Shown piece by piece: positions 11,791-23,155 of a stretch of DNA of 58,000 nt. Position 1 is the stretch's first letter. Each line of letters starts with the position of its first letter. Source of the DNA: Cryptomeria japonica (Eukaryota; Streptophyta; Pinopsida; Cupressales; Cupressaceae); the NCBI RefSeq assembly GCF_030272615.1, contig NC_081407.1, positions 148,429,744-148,487,743 of the forward strand, read 5' to 3'. Below the pieces are notes generated by a model. The model was not told the DNA's origin. It did no database searches and was given only the letters and a program-made list of their open reading frames with translations. Position numbers and translations under genes: made by a program.

Positions 11791-13327
11791 ATTTTCGCTA
11801 GCAAGCTCAGTCAGGTAGAGATTTAGTATTTTTAACCAACAAAAGGTACATATTTATTATGTTGTTATTACATTCATGTGCACTGAAAAATAAAAGAAGA
11901 TTACATTTCCATGATTTCAAATTCAGAATAGTATGAGAGTACACATTTTTATGAAAAAGAGTAATCTTTATTGATATGAATGTACATTGTCTCGCACAAG
12001 ACGTGAGACTAACTAATATGTATGCATATAAAGAAAATACTATGTATTTATAAATGCATAAAATGTAAATGTACATAAGAGAGCGTGACCTTTCATTACC
12101 TGAATGACGAGTCCTAGTTGGGTTCCCTTGTGTTATCATTGGTTCTCTGCCCAACTTGTATCCATCTGCAGCTTCCCTACTCTAGAGTACCTGAATTTGA
12201 GGAGAAATTGTGTTAGAGAAATGAGAGTCATCATCTATTATATACACATGCATATACAAACACATAATACATCCCTCATATGCATACTAGTAGTCAACAT
12301 GGCATATAAATCTAGGAAAAACAAGTGCCAGATCATATCATCATCAAATGCATGTTTTGTCTAACTTGTTTAATTCATGTGCAGATACAGGAAAGTAATG
12401 TTACATCATGTGGGTTAAAATGTGGCTCCCAAAAGGGTTGAGCCCAACATGCTTTGTTACATAGGAGCAATTGCAGGTTACATCCATTTAAATCACAAAG
12501 GTCTCTGTCATATACCATAAAGGGATTATAGCATCAATATCAGTGAATGATAAAGTCCAAAAAAGTAGTCTTCTAGGATGTAAAAGATAGTCACAATCCA
12601 ATGACAGTCTTATGAAATGACGAAGAATAGTCCTTAAATATTTACACCATGGAATAATAGTATTTTGACAATTGAATATAATAGTCATAGGGCAGATTGC
12701 AACAAAATATAGTATTTCAAGGACACAAATACAGTCATAAGGAAAACCTTAATCTCTATCAAAAGAACCAATGACAATATAGATTAGAGATGAGCAATCA
12801 TGATTCAAAATTTGTGCATAGTCATCGGTCATAAGTGTGGAGCATCCATTCAAAGGTACTCATAAACAATCATTGAGAAGATGGGATTCAAGACAGTGAG
12901 AGTCCTTGCCATAGAAAGACACCAAACAAAGTACAGTGGGGGCATAATGTTACACTGATCTCAAGCACCATGAATGATATTCACTAACAAGATGGTAGAC
13001 CCTCCACATGATTAGTAGAAGCCTCATTACAAGAATCATAGTCACTCATTATCATATGATTATGCTACAAAATGCAAAGATCAGTTTGGGACATTAGATA
13101 TCAAATATAGTGATAACTACCTCAAAACACATAAAAAGTCAAGTACTGACCATAAAAGATATTTTCAAAGTCAGAGCAATACTCAATCTTCAATGAGAAA
13201 GACATTGAAAGAAATGGAGCTCAAATCATGAGAATAGGACAGTGGGTAGTGATAACAAAGCCTCTCTCCAATTCAAGGTGCAATCTAAGAATCTTAGAGG
13301 ATAAAGAGCTTGCATTACATCTATTGG
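11791..13327. other. Unique-looking non-coding DNA, possible host intron
   Basis: No transposon protein or long ORF is present. The sequence is AT-rich with many scattered AGTCAT/CATAG words. The same style of sequence resumes at 15809-16159 and 23156-24240, on the far sides of the two nested elements, so these pieces were probably contiguous. A candidate exon lies at 12100-12181. Confidence 0.5.
12100..12181 (-). other. Candidate internal exon of a minus-strand host gene
   Basis: On the minus strand a TAG acceptor-like end is followed by 82 bases that are open in one frame (including DGYKLGREPMITQGNPTRTR). They end at TCAG followed by GTAATG, a good donor. If joined to the ATG that abuts a GTAAGT donor at 24241, the frame is kept. 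The peptide was not recognised. Evidence is limited to splice-like signals and one open frame, so this is tentative. Confidence 0.25.
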
Positions 13328-13825
13328 TGTAAATAATTATTCATCTTGGATATTATTACATCTTACTTAAGTTTGCTTAGGAAATTAATTTCATAGTAGT
13401 TTGGGTATGAGACACTTGGGTGTTTGTGCCACATTGGGATAGTGTGTGTAGGAGAATTTCCACCTTTTATGGTGTTGATCTTGTTACTACTATATCATAT
13501 CCACTTATTGTGGAGTGATAATTCCACCTTCGGTGGGTGATCCACCTCATGTGGAATATTTTATTGTTTCTCCTACCTACCACACCTATTTCCTACCTAC
13601 CCTTGTTTCTTATTGAGCCACATGTCATGTTTGTGTGCTCACATATCCATATACCTTTGCCTATATAAGCAAGCTCATCTACATTGTATGAACAACAATT
13701 GATTAATGTTTGATGATCCAGTTGTTCAGTATTTTCATATTGATGAGAATATAGTTTATTCTTGTCCTATATTTTGTCTCTCCTATTTGTGCTTTCCATT
13801 GCCTCTAGATCTTGGCAAAATCTCA
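13328..13825 (+). repeat. 5' LTR of the small element
   Basis: It starts TGTAAATAATTATTC and ends TCTCA. A TATA box (TATATAA at 13662-13668) lies near its 3' third, the usual place for a transcription start within an LTR. By eye it is over 90% identical to 15312-15808. Confidence 0.85.
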
Positions 13826-13827
13826 CA

Positions 13828-13840
13828 TGGTATCAGAGCC
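13828..13840 (+). promoter_or_regulatory. Primer-binding site, initiator tRNA-Met type
   Basis: TGGTATCAGAGCC is the standard plant retroelement PBS complementary to the 3' end of initiator tRNA-Met. It lies 2 nt after the LTR end. Confidence 0.9.
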
Positions 13841-15311
13841 ATTAGAGTGCCATTGGTTTGTCAATTGAGAGAAATTTGGGGTTTTATATTTTGGAGCTTT
13901 CTATTATAGGTTATTATTGGAGCTTGTTGGGTCAAATATGAGGTTATCATTGGATTAAGGAGGTTCAAGAAAGTCAGAATCACCTTTTGTTTCATCCAAA
14001 TCCGACTTCCGAGGCCAAATCTAGAGCCGTTAAAATGTGGTGATATGTCCCGACAGCGATCTGCAATTTTGGATAATTTTTGGCCAAATCCGTCATTGCC
14101 ATTGTGCTCAGAAAGCCCAAAAACCCTAAGATCGATTGTCAATTCGTCGAAATCGGCCTCCGTTATGTTGAGCTAAAAAAAATTTCCCTCCTAACCCGTC
14201 GTACAGGGCTGAATTTTTTTTTTTTAATTTATTTTATTTAAAAAAATAAAAATAAAAATAAAAAATTTTCATATTAAAAAGGGGGCGTTTTTTTTGTTTC
14301 ATTTTTAAAAGGCAAAAAAATTTTGGGCTTCGGTCCTGCAGGCACTATGGGTAACCACAGTGTACCTGTGGCCCCACAGTGTACCAATGGGTAATCGCAG
14401 TACTCTGTGGGCCCCTACCCATGGGGGGGGTTAAAAGTTTTGTTTTTTTTTTTTAATAAAAAAAATAAACATTTTTAATTAGTTTTTTAATAATAAAAAA
14501 AATAAACTTTTTTAATATAAACAAAAATATCATGGAATAAGTTAAATTGGGAATACAATTTTTTCTTGTGACTTCATACCTGTCTTGCAGTGCTTGCAAC
14601 CGACAGTTAAGGGGGGGGGGGGTCGATTTGCTCCTTTATATCTCTTGGCCACATCCTAATCGGAGGCATCTTTTTCTACAATATTCTACAGGGCTTCTTG
14701 GTGGCATCATTTTCATGTTTCCAGATTTACACTATCATGTTGTACTCGCACTATCATAAAGTGCCACACCTCTTTGTATCTTTTCATTGTTGACATATTT
14801 GATGTAATCCTCTTGTACACATAGATTAAGAATATCTTATGAGACTTGGTACATGGCTCCAGTTGAGACTTAGATTGTACACATTTGTGCATGGCTCCTG
14901 TGAGACTTTGATTGTACCAATATTTTTGCTATTTATGAGTATCCAGATGATGCTCAAAGCAGGTTGTCTCCATGCCTGATCTTCATTTTGTTGCAATGAG
15001 TGATTCAACATCATTGACTTGGTACCTGGTTTGTCCACACTTTGACATTATTGGTGCAGCATTGACTCTCTTTCTTCCTTATGGGGAGGTATTTTGGTCA
15101 ACATCCTTGGACCATCCTTGCAGGAGATTAGACATTGAGGGGGGGCTTCATGGTCTCCTCTTCCTCTATTTCCCTGCTTTATGGGAGATTGCATTTGCAT
15201 TTGTACATGGTTGCCTAACATGGCCTTGTAGCCGAGACCCACCTTGCATTGCTTAGTTGCATTGTAGACTTAAATGCATTCCCCTAAGTTGCACTTAAGG
15301 GGGTGTGGTTG
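13841..15311 (+). other. Non-coding interior of the small element
   Basis: No retroelement protein was found. At 14200-14540 there are long A and T runs interrupted by a GC-rich island (14345-14430) with repeated GGGTAA, CACAGT and CTGTGG/CCACAG words. At 14820-14920 a roughly 60-bp imperfect tandem repeat carries GAGACTT and CATGGCTCC words. A purine tract precedes the 3' LTR. Confidence 0.6.
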
Positions 15312-15808
15312 TGTAAATAATTATTCATCTTGGATATTATTACACCTTACTTAGGCTTACTTAGGAAATGCATTTCATAGTAGTTTGGTTATGAGACACT
15401 TGGGTGTTTGTGCCACATTAGGATAGTGTGTGTAAAATAATTTCCACCTTTTATGGTGTTGATCTTGTTACTACTATATCATATCCACTTATTGTGGAGT
15501 GATAATTCCACCTTCGGTGGGTGATCCACCTCATGTGGAATATTTTATTGTTTCTCCTACCTACCACACCTATTTCCTACCTACCCTTGTTTCTTATTGA
15601 GCCACATGTCATGTTTGTGTGCTCACATATCCATATAGCCTTGGCTATATAAGCAGGCTCATCTACATTGTATGAACAACAATTGATTAATGCTTGATGA
15701 TCCAGTTGATCAGTATTTTCATCTTGATGAGAATACAACTTATTCTTGTCCTATATTTTGTCTCCCTTATTTGCTTTCCATTGCCTCGAGATCTTGGAAA
15801 AATATAAC
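15312..15808 (+). repeat. 3' LTR of the small element
   Basis: It is a direct copy of 13328-13825 with the TATA box at 15646-15652. The last bases (ATAA instead of CTCA) have lost the usual CA end. Confidence 0.8.
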
Positions 15809-16159
15809 AACATCATACAGACTGAAGGGCAGCCACATTGAAGTATGAACACCAATTATCAAGAGTAAGCAATTATAAAACATGGAGCAATAGGGTAGAT
15901 CATCAGTTTCAACATTCTGAGATGAATGCATTCTCAAAGAGCCTTAACCAACAAATACTTTCCACAATGCAATCACATTGTAAATATGTCTCAAGAAATG
16001 TAGCAGTATGATCACACAGAAGCTCAGTAGCACAAAACATGAATCCTGAACATGTATACAGTTAATGCAAAATAGTATACAATGGTGACACAATCAACAT
16101 TCACCATACTGAGATGATACTAGCATCACCATAGAAACAATCCATAGCAGGGAGGTATT
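15809..16159. other. Non-coding flank between the two nested elements
   Basis: No ORF or repeat protein is present. It is probably continuous with 11791-13327 and 23156-24240 before insertion of the small element and copia B. Confidence 0.45.
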
Positions 16160-17370
16160 TGTTAGACAATTTAGATAACCAAAAGACAACTGAGAGGGGG
16201 GGGGGGTGAATCAGTTGTCATAGATTACCAGAAGCTTTAGCAATTTAAAACAACAATACCGGAACCCAAAACAATAATACCGAAATAGTAGTTAATCCAA
16301 TTAAGTATAGACAATAAACACAGAATAAATACCATCCACACAACACTAAGATTTCTACGTGGAAAACCCTGTAAAGGGAAAAACCACGGTGGGAAGCCTC
16401 CCCATAGTCAGATAATACTTCTGCAGTAAAAATGTGAATTTGCAATGAAGGGATCTGCACTTGCAAGAAGGCCAACAACATAGAGCACACTGCTCATCAC
16501 AAAAGGAGTCTCACTAACTACATACAAATCTAGACTACAATCCAAAGAAGTGTTGAACTGCAAAAGATAGCATCTCCTATGCCTGAGTATAGTTCTGGTT
16601 AGGCTTAATACCAGAGGACTAAATCCTCTTACACTAACCCAATTCGATCTCCAATGATCAACCAACTCCTCTACCTGAATGATATTACATTATTCGCACA
16701 TTACATTCCTTGACCATGATGATCAACAATGAGATCTTACATCTTATTTATACAAACCCTCGACCATAAACAATCAGGTCGGCTATCAGACAATAAACCA
16801 ATTACATAATTACAAACCATGTTAGCCTTAGACCAAAATAAATAATATCCAACACATAAGACATCCCAGAAATACAACAATAGGTCCTATCCACACATTA
16901 CATCAATGCCGGTCCATAACCTAGATCAACCGGGACCAAGTATAGATCCACATGCTTCAACAATGATCTCCAAATGCCAAGTCTCGAACATGATCACCAA
17001 CAACATCTTGAAACTCTATCAGAAGCTGCACCAACACCAATTATGCAATGCATCAAATATCTCCACCAAAAGCTCTATCGATGAAACCCTCATCGGAACC
17101 AAAAACCAATCTTCTAAGTAAGCAGGATAGCATCCAATCACCGGAACAAAACCAACTCACGAAATATGAGTATAAGCATCATGAACAAAACCATTTCCAT
17201 CACCAGATTATACCAAATTCATCTGGATCATGTCGGATCCAAGTTAACCAAAAAAAATACTCAACCAACCGAGACTAGAAGGGTGTCGGTAAAGCATCCA
17301 ATCAGCTAGTGTTGACATCAATGACAAAACATCAATGCAAGACATAATCAATTCTTCCAAATGGCCAACA
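16160..17370 (-). repeat. 3' LTR of copia B
   Basis: Boundaries are TGTTAGAC on the left and GGCCAACA on the right. It holds the hairpin (16185-16219), the symmetric GTGG/CCAC module (16359-16387) and a sense TATAAATAA near 16744-16752. Confidence 0.9.
16185..16219 (-). promoter_or_regulatory. LTR-end hairpin with C-rich loop (B, left LTR)
   Basis: GACAACTGA at 16185-16193 pairs perfectly with TCAGTTGTC at 16211-16219 around a run of 11 G (C in sense). The partner LTR has the same arms at 21969-21977 and 21999-22007 with a run of 14 G. Confidence 0.75.
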
Positions 17371-17480
17371 ATATCCCCCTTTCGCATTGATGGCAATCAC
17401 TAGATGTGAAAAATATCTAAGTACCAAGAAATACCAAACAAGTCTCCCTCTGTGGAAGACAACCAACAATCTCCTCCATA
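17371..17480 (-). promoter_or_regulatory. Polypurine tracts of copia B
   Basis: In sense orientation GAAAGGGGGATAT lies against the LTR start at 17370. A second GGAGGAGATTGTTGG junction-like copy lies near 17463-17478. This is the same twin arrangement as in A and F, with different spacing. Confidence 0.6.
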
Positions 17481-17665
17481 TAGCTATGAATATCAATGTC
17501 TCTCTCCCTTTTAATAATGTCTCTGTAAAGTTCTAAATTTCTTTTTCACATCACTATCTCTCCCCTTTGACATCAATGCTAGAAATCTGACAGAAATATC
17601 AAAGCAAAAACATAAGCCTTTGAATCTCAAAGCTAACTACTTCCCCTGAGCAGTAGCATCCCACA

Positions 17666-19150
17666 TCAATATGAAAATGAATAGTATCTCTGATAATGCA
17701 TGTCAGACTGATCTATCGGAGGGGCAGAAACCCTCAATCTATCTCTTAGGTACTCAAATGATTCCTTGGATAAAGGTTTAGTGAAAATATCTGCAATCTA
17801 TTCTTTAGTGTTCACATAAACCAATTTGACTTCATTTGCTTCCACCTTCTCCTTCAAAAAGTTATATTTGATAGATATGTATTTTGTCTTAGAGTGAAAT
17901 ACCAGATTCTTTGATATATCAATAGTAGCAGAGTTATCACAATGAATAACTACCGATGCATCACAATCCACCTTTATATCCTTCAACATTTGCTTCCTCC
18001 ATTAAAACTTGTGTACAATTAGTAGAAGCAACAACATACTCACCTTCAACAGTAGATAAAGAAGTACAAGATTGTTTCTTGTTGATCCATGAAACCAACT
18101 TCTTTCCAAGAAAGAAAGCTCCGTCGGAAGTACTGTTCTGGTCATCAACATCTCCAGCCTAATCAACATCTATATATGCACATAAAGTAAAGTCATCATC
18201 CTTAGGATACCACAAACCATAGTCTTATGTACCTTGCAAGTATCTAAAAATACTTTTCACCACCATCTCATGATTTTCTCTAGGATCACTCTAAAATCTT
18301 CAAACAATACAAACAACATTCATAATGTCAGGCCTAGTCTGAGTCAAATAAAGTAGACCTCCAATCATAGATTTGTATCTTGTAGGATTTATCGGTGCAA
18401 AAATAACTTTCCTTGTCAATTTCTCACTTATAACCATAGGTGTACTTACCGGTTTAGAATCTTTCATACCAAATTTCTTCAGCAATTCCTTAGCATACTT
18501 AGTTTGACAGATAAAAATACCTTTGTCAGTCTGAGTAATCTACAAACCTAAGAAAAATTTCATCTCACCAATCATAGACATCTCAAATTCTTTCTTCATA
18601 TTCTTAGAAAATTATATACACAATTTATCTTCACCTCCAAAAATAATGTCATCAACAAATACTTCAACAATTAGTATATCATCATCAATGATTTTATAAT
18701 ATAAATTACTATCAGCACTACCCTTACTAAAACCAAACTTCAAAAGATATTTATCCAACCTTGCATACCAAGCTCTAGGTGCTTGTTTCAATCCATATAA
18801 AGCTTTCCTTAACCTGCAAACCATATCAGTATCATTTGATAGTGAAAAATGATCAGGTTTCTCAATATAAACTTCCTCATCAAGATCCCCATTCAAGAAT
18901 GCACATTTAACATCCATCTGATAAACCTTGTAGTTTTTATAAGCAGCATAGGCAAGAAATAATCTTACAGCTTCAATCCTAGCTACCAGTGCAAAATTTT
19001 CTCCATAATCAATTCCTTCCTTCTAAGAATATCCTTTACAAACCAATCTAGCTTTATTCCTTATAACTTTACCATCCCCATTAATTTTATTCCTAAAAAA
19101 CTATTTATTTCCAATGACATTTTTATTTTTTAGGCTAGGGAACCAAAGTC
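17666..19150 (-). pseudogene. Copia B reverse transcriptase and RNase H
   Basis: The RT core is readable at 18612-18917 with MDVKCAFLNG, YGLKQAPRAWY and an intact active site VFVDDIIFGG. It is the only one of the five RTs here that keeps both catalytic Asp of that motif. RNase H keeps the CDNS block and the segment near 17800-17990. Frameshifts lie near 18000 and 18610, and stops include one in the TKE-IADIF block. The frame seems to run to a stop at 17666, beyond the usual APP end. Confidence 0.88.
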
Positions 19151-20760
19151 CATGTGTTATTTTTCTCAATCTGATCTAATTCTTCTTCCATAGCTTTTAA
19201 CAAAAATTCATCTTTACATGCTTCAATTACTGATACCGGTTCAACTTGTGAAATTAAATATACCTCATTAGTTGCCAGTCTTCTTCTTGTCATCACTCCA
19301 TTGCTCTTATCCCCAATGATTTGATCTTCATAATGATTCAATCTCACATACCTAGGCGTCTTCTGACACTCTGTTCCTCTTCCCTATTCTTCACTTACTG
19401 TAGAATTCTCTGATGTTGCTGGAGTAACTGGTTCAACTCTTTGTTCCAGTAAAGGTGCTACCAGTTCAGATATAAAGATTTCCACTGCTGGTTCCTTCTC
19501 ATAAATTCTGATTTGACTTTTTCTCAGCTCATCTACTTTGACATTAGCACTATCCACAATTCTCTACAATCTCTTGTTATAACATATATATGCTTTTATT
19601 TCATTAGAATAACCAAGAAATATGCCTTCATCACTTCTAGGATCAAATTTCCCAATAGTATCATCTCTCCTGATATAATATTTACTACCAAAAATTCTGA
19701 AATACTTAACTGTAGGTGTATTCCCAAACCATAATTCATAAAGTGTCTTACTAACTGCTTCTCTCCAATAGATATGAGGTAGACTTTCTTCCATCATCCT
19801 TGTTCTAGAAATATCCAAGATATATTTGTTTTTCCTTTCCACAACTCCATTATGCTGAGGTGTTCGGGGAGCAAAAAATTGTCTTCTTATACCATGCTTA
19901 TCACAAAAGTTATTAAAGTCACCTGATGCAAATTCTCCACCATGATCTGATCTCAAACATTTAACCTTCAATCCTGTCTCAGTTTCCACTTTATCCTTAA
20001 ATATTTTAAACTTTTCAAATGCTTCAAATTTTTCTCTCAAAAAAGTAACCCACATCATCCTAGAATAATCATCAATGATTAGCATGAAATATCTATCACC
20101 ATGAAAACTTTTAACTCTAGCAGGGCCACACAAATTAGTATGAATAAGATCAAGAACATCATTTGATTTATCTTGTATACTCCTAAAAGAGGTTTCGACC
20201 TATTTACCCATTTGACATTCTTTACATACCGGATTATAGGGCTTCATAATCTTAGCTATATCTCTAACAACCTTAGTTGAACTGATCTTCACAATGCAAT
20301 CAAAATTTACATGACACAACCTTTTATGCCATAACCAACTCTCATCAATCTATATAATCAAAAATGTCTTCTCACAAGAGTTCAAATGAAATATGTTACC
20401 TTTTGTCTGTGTACCGGTTGCAATCTCCAAGCCAGACCTGTTAATGATTTTGCATTTTCCATCCTTGAACTGTTATTGGAATCCCTTATCTACCAGTTTT
20501 CCTACACTCAAAAGATTATGCTTCAAACCTTCAACATAATAAACATTTTCAATATTGTTCTTACCATCTAATGATATAGTTCCTTTTCCTTTAATCATAC
20601 ATACCTTGTCATCTCCAAATCTAACTAGTTCGCCATCAATTTCTTGCAAAGATAGAAACTTCCCTTTTATCTCCAGTCATATGATGTGAACAACCACTGT
20701 CAATTACCCATTCATCTTTGTCGTCAATTTTAGTAGCAAGTTCCTTCTCTTCAGGTACAT
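19135..20760 (-). pseudogene. Copia B protease and integrase
   Basis: Protease WVIDSGCSHHMTGDK is intact near 20680-20725 and is followed at once by a frameshift. The integrase zinc domain is present (WLWHKRLCHV ... CKECQMGK) but holds stops. The core 19564-20133 has LIIDDYSRMM, LRSDHGGEF and NGVVERKN, so the D-D-E triad survives. About 20 codons are missing in frame between REAVS and LYELWFG near 19745. The linker to RT (RYVRLNHYEDQIIGDK) is readable at about 19300-19350. Confidence 0.9.
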
Positions 20761-20883
20761 TCTCTTTCAGTGCCGGATCATCTTCCTTGATAGCCAAGAA
20801 TACTCATTCCTTCCCACTTCTGGATCCACTAGCAGAGTCTTTTGTCGGTTCATCATCTGAATCAGTAATACCTTCCTCATCCA

Positions 20884-21884
20884 CTATGTAGCATTATTTG
20901 TCTCTGATTTCTTGTATTTATATTTGTTCTGATATCCAAGGTTAGGCTTAAAAGATCTTCTAACTATTTCTTCAAATCTTGAATTCCTTTCAAGACATCT
21001 AGATGCAAAATGACCAATCTTATTACATGCAAAACATTTTAAAGGTGATTTTCCTTCATACTTACTTCCTACCAGTGCTTTTTGTACACTTCTAGAAAAT
21101 AGTGCTTCAAGTTGCTCAAACTCATCATCTTCTCTCTTCATATCTTCTAATTATTTTTCATATAAATCTCTCCAATCTTGCTTACCAGTTGTAGATGTAG
21201 ATGCATGAAAAGAAGGTTCAGTCTTCACAACTCCAGAAGATCCAAATTCCTCAAGCTCAAAAATAGATAGTTTCCCAACCAAAGTATCTTTGTTGACATA
21301 TGTATTAGCCATTTTTCTCAACTCATTAATAGTAGTAGCCTTCATTTTGTAAGATGGCGGTAGGGCTCTCAAGACTTTAGAAATAATTTCATCTTTGCCT
21401 AGAGTTCCATTACAACATTGAATTCTCATAACAATCTCATTTACCCTTTCCATGAATGCAATAATCCTTTCATCTTCTTCCATCTTCAGGTTTTCATATC
21501 TCACCGGTAACCATCAAGTTTAGCAATCTTCACTATAGGGTCACCTTCTTTAAGAGTCTGTAACTTATCCCACATAGCCTTTCTAGATGATTTGTCTGTT
21601 AATCCCATTATTTGCTGATCAGAAAGTGCACACAAAAGGGATTCTCTTGCTCTTTAATCATTCTCAAGCTCCTTGTCCAGGTTTATCGGAGGAGGATTAC
21701 AAGATCCTGAATTATAGGGTGTGACACCCTTCTGTGTGATCTCCCAAATCTCCTTGCCAAGACATCTCAGATGAGTCTCCATCTGAATCTTCCATATTGT
21801 ATAATTTATTCCTTCAAGCCTTAGTATATCCCTTCGAAAGATAGCTCCAGAAGAACTGGATGAACTTGAACTGTTAGTTGTCAT
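20884..21884 (-). pseudogene. Copia B gag
   Basis: It starts at the Met at 21884 with a Ser-rich N-terminus, then the copia gag blocks INYTIWKIQMETHLRCLG and RALPPSYKMKATTINEL. One CCHC knuckle (CFACNKIGHFASRC) lies near 21000-21040. A one-base shift near 21505 and a stop near 21150 break it. Gag would form the particle that packages element RNA. Confidence 0.88.
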
Positions 21885-21928
21885 AGGATCTTCCTCAAGT
21901 GGTTAAGCTTTTTGCAGAGAGCACCAAA

Positions 21929-21940
21929 GCTCTAATACCA
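21929..21940 (-). promoter_or_regulatory. Primer-binding site of copia B
   Basis: In sense orientation TGGTATTAGAGC differs by one base from the initiator tRNA-Met PBS and lies 2 nt after the 5' LTR. Confidence 0.88.
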
Positions 21941-21942
21941 AT

Positions 21943-23155
21943 TGTTAGATAGAGAAAGATAACCGAAAGACAACTGAGAGGGGGGGGGGGGGGGTGAATC
22001 AGTTGTCACAAATTATCGGAAGCTTTAGCAATTTAAAACAACAATACCAGAATAGTAGTTAATCCAATTAAGTATAGACAATAAACACAAAATAAATACC
22101 ATCCACACAACACCAAGATTTGTATTTGGAAAACCCGGTAAAGGTGAAAACCACAGTGGGAAGCCTACCCATAGTCAGATAATACTTTTGCAGTAAGTAT
22201 GTGAATTTACAATGAAGGGGCCTGCACTTGTAGGAAGACCAACAACCTAGAGCAAACTGCTCATCACAAAAAGAGTCTCACTAACTACATACAAATCCAG
22301 ACTACAATCTGGAGAAGTGTTGAACTGTTAAAGATAGCATCTCCTATGCTTGAGTATTGTTCCAGTTAGGCTCAATACCAGAGGACTAAATCCTCTTACA
22401 CAAACCAAATTTGATCTCCAATGATCGACCAACTCCTCTATCTGAATTATATTACATTATTCACACATTACATTCCTTGACCGTGACCTCTTACAATAAC
22501 CATGATGATCTACAATGAGATCTTACATCGTATTTATACAAACCCTCGACCATAAACAATCAGGTTGGCCACCAGACAATAAACCAATTACATAATTACA
22601 AACCATGTCGACCTTAGACCAAAACAAATAATATCCAACACATGAAACATCCTGGAAATACAACAATAGGTCCTATCCACACGTTACATCAATGTTGGTC
22701 CATAACCTAGATCAACCGGGACCAAGTATAGGTCCACACACTTCATCAATGATCTCCAAATTCCAATTCTCAAACATGATCACCAACAACATCCTAAAAC
22801 TCTATCAAAAGCTGCACTAACACCAATTATGCAATGCATCAAAGATCTCCACCAAATGCTCTGCTGGTGAAACCCTCGTCGGAACCAGAAAGCAATCTAC
22901 TAAGTAAGAAGGATAACATCCAATCACCAGACCAAAACAAACTGACTAAATATGAGTATAAGCATCATAAAGAAACCAATTCCATCACCAGATTATACCA
23001 AAGTCAACTGGATCATGCCGGATCCAAGTTAACCAAAAAAGACACTCAACCAACCGGGACCAGAAGGGTGTCAGTAAAGCATCCAATCAGGTAGTTTTGA
23101 CATCAATGACAAAATATCAATGCAACACATAATCAATTCTTCCAAATGGCCAACA
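21943..23155 (-). repeat. 5' LTR of copia B
   Basis: Pair of 16160-17370. It starts TGTTAGATAG, ends GGCCAACA and carries the hairpin at 21969-22007. The G run is longer than in the partner (14 against 11), so the loop length drifts while the stem stays exact. Confidence 0.9.

Larger units (their letters stand above)
13328..15808 (+). mobile_element. Small non-autonomous LTR element (TRIM/LARD type)
   Basis: Two direct repeats of about 497 bp (13328-13825 and 15312-15808) flank 1.49 kb with no retroelement protein. A PBS matching initiator tRNA-Met follows the left repeat and a purine tract (AAGGGGGTGTGG) precedes the right one, which sets plus orientation. Without gag or pol it must have moved with proteins supplied in trans. 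A clear target-site duplication was not found. Its LTRs share no structure with the copia LTRs around it. Confidence 0.85.
16160..23155 (-). mobile_element. Copia element B, complete but decayed
   Basis: Two LTRs of about 1.21 kb flank gag, protease, integrase, RT and RNase H on the minus strand. The flanking 5-mers are GTATT (16155-16159) and ATATT (23156-23160), a probable target duplication with one change. A sampled 300-bp stretch of the two LTRs differs at roughly one base in ten, so the insertion is old. It sits inside the unique-looking region 11791-24520. Confidence 0.9.

Noticed and set aside
13323-13327. Target-site duplication of the small element
   Set aside because: ATTGG on the left does not match the sequence after 15808, so no duplication is claimed.
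14972-15256. Protein-coding gene inside the small LTR element
   Set aside because: Open for 94 codons by chance only. There is no homology to gag or pol, an overlapping frame on the other strand is also open, and the interior is otherwise non-coding.
21981-21994. G runs as a sequencing artefact
   Set aside because: Run lengths differ (7-14), but the run recurs at the same place between the same stem arms in all families, so it is a real loop, though exact lengths may be unreliable.
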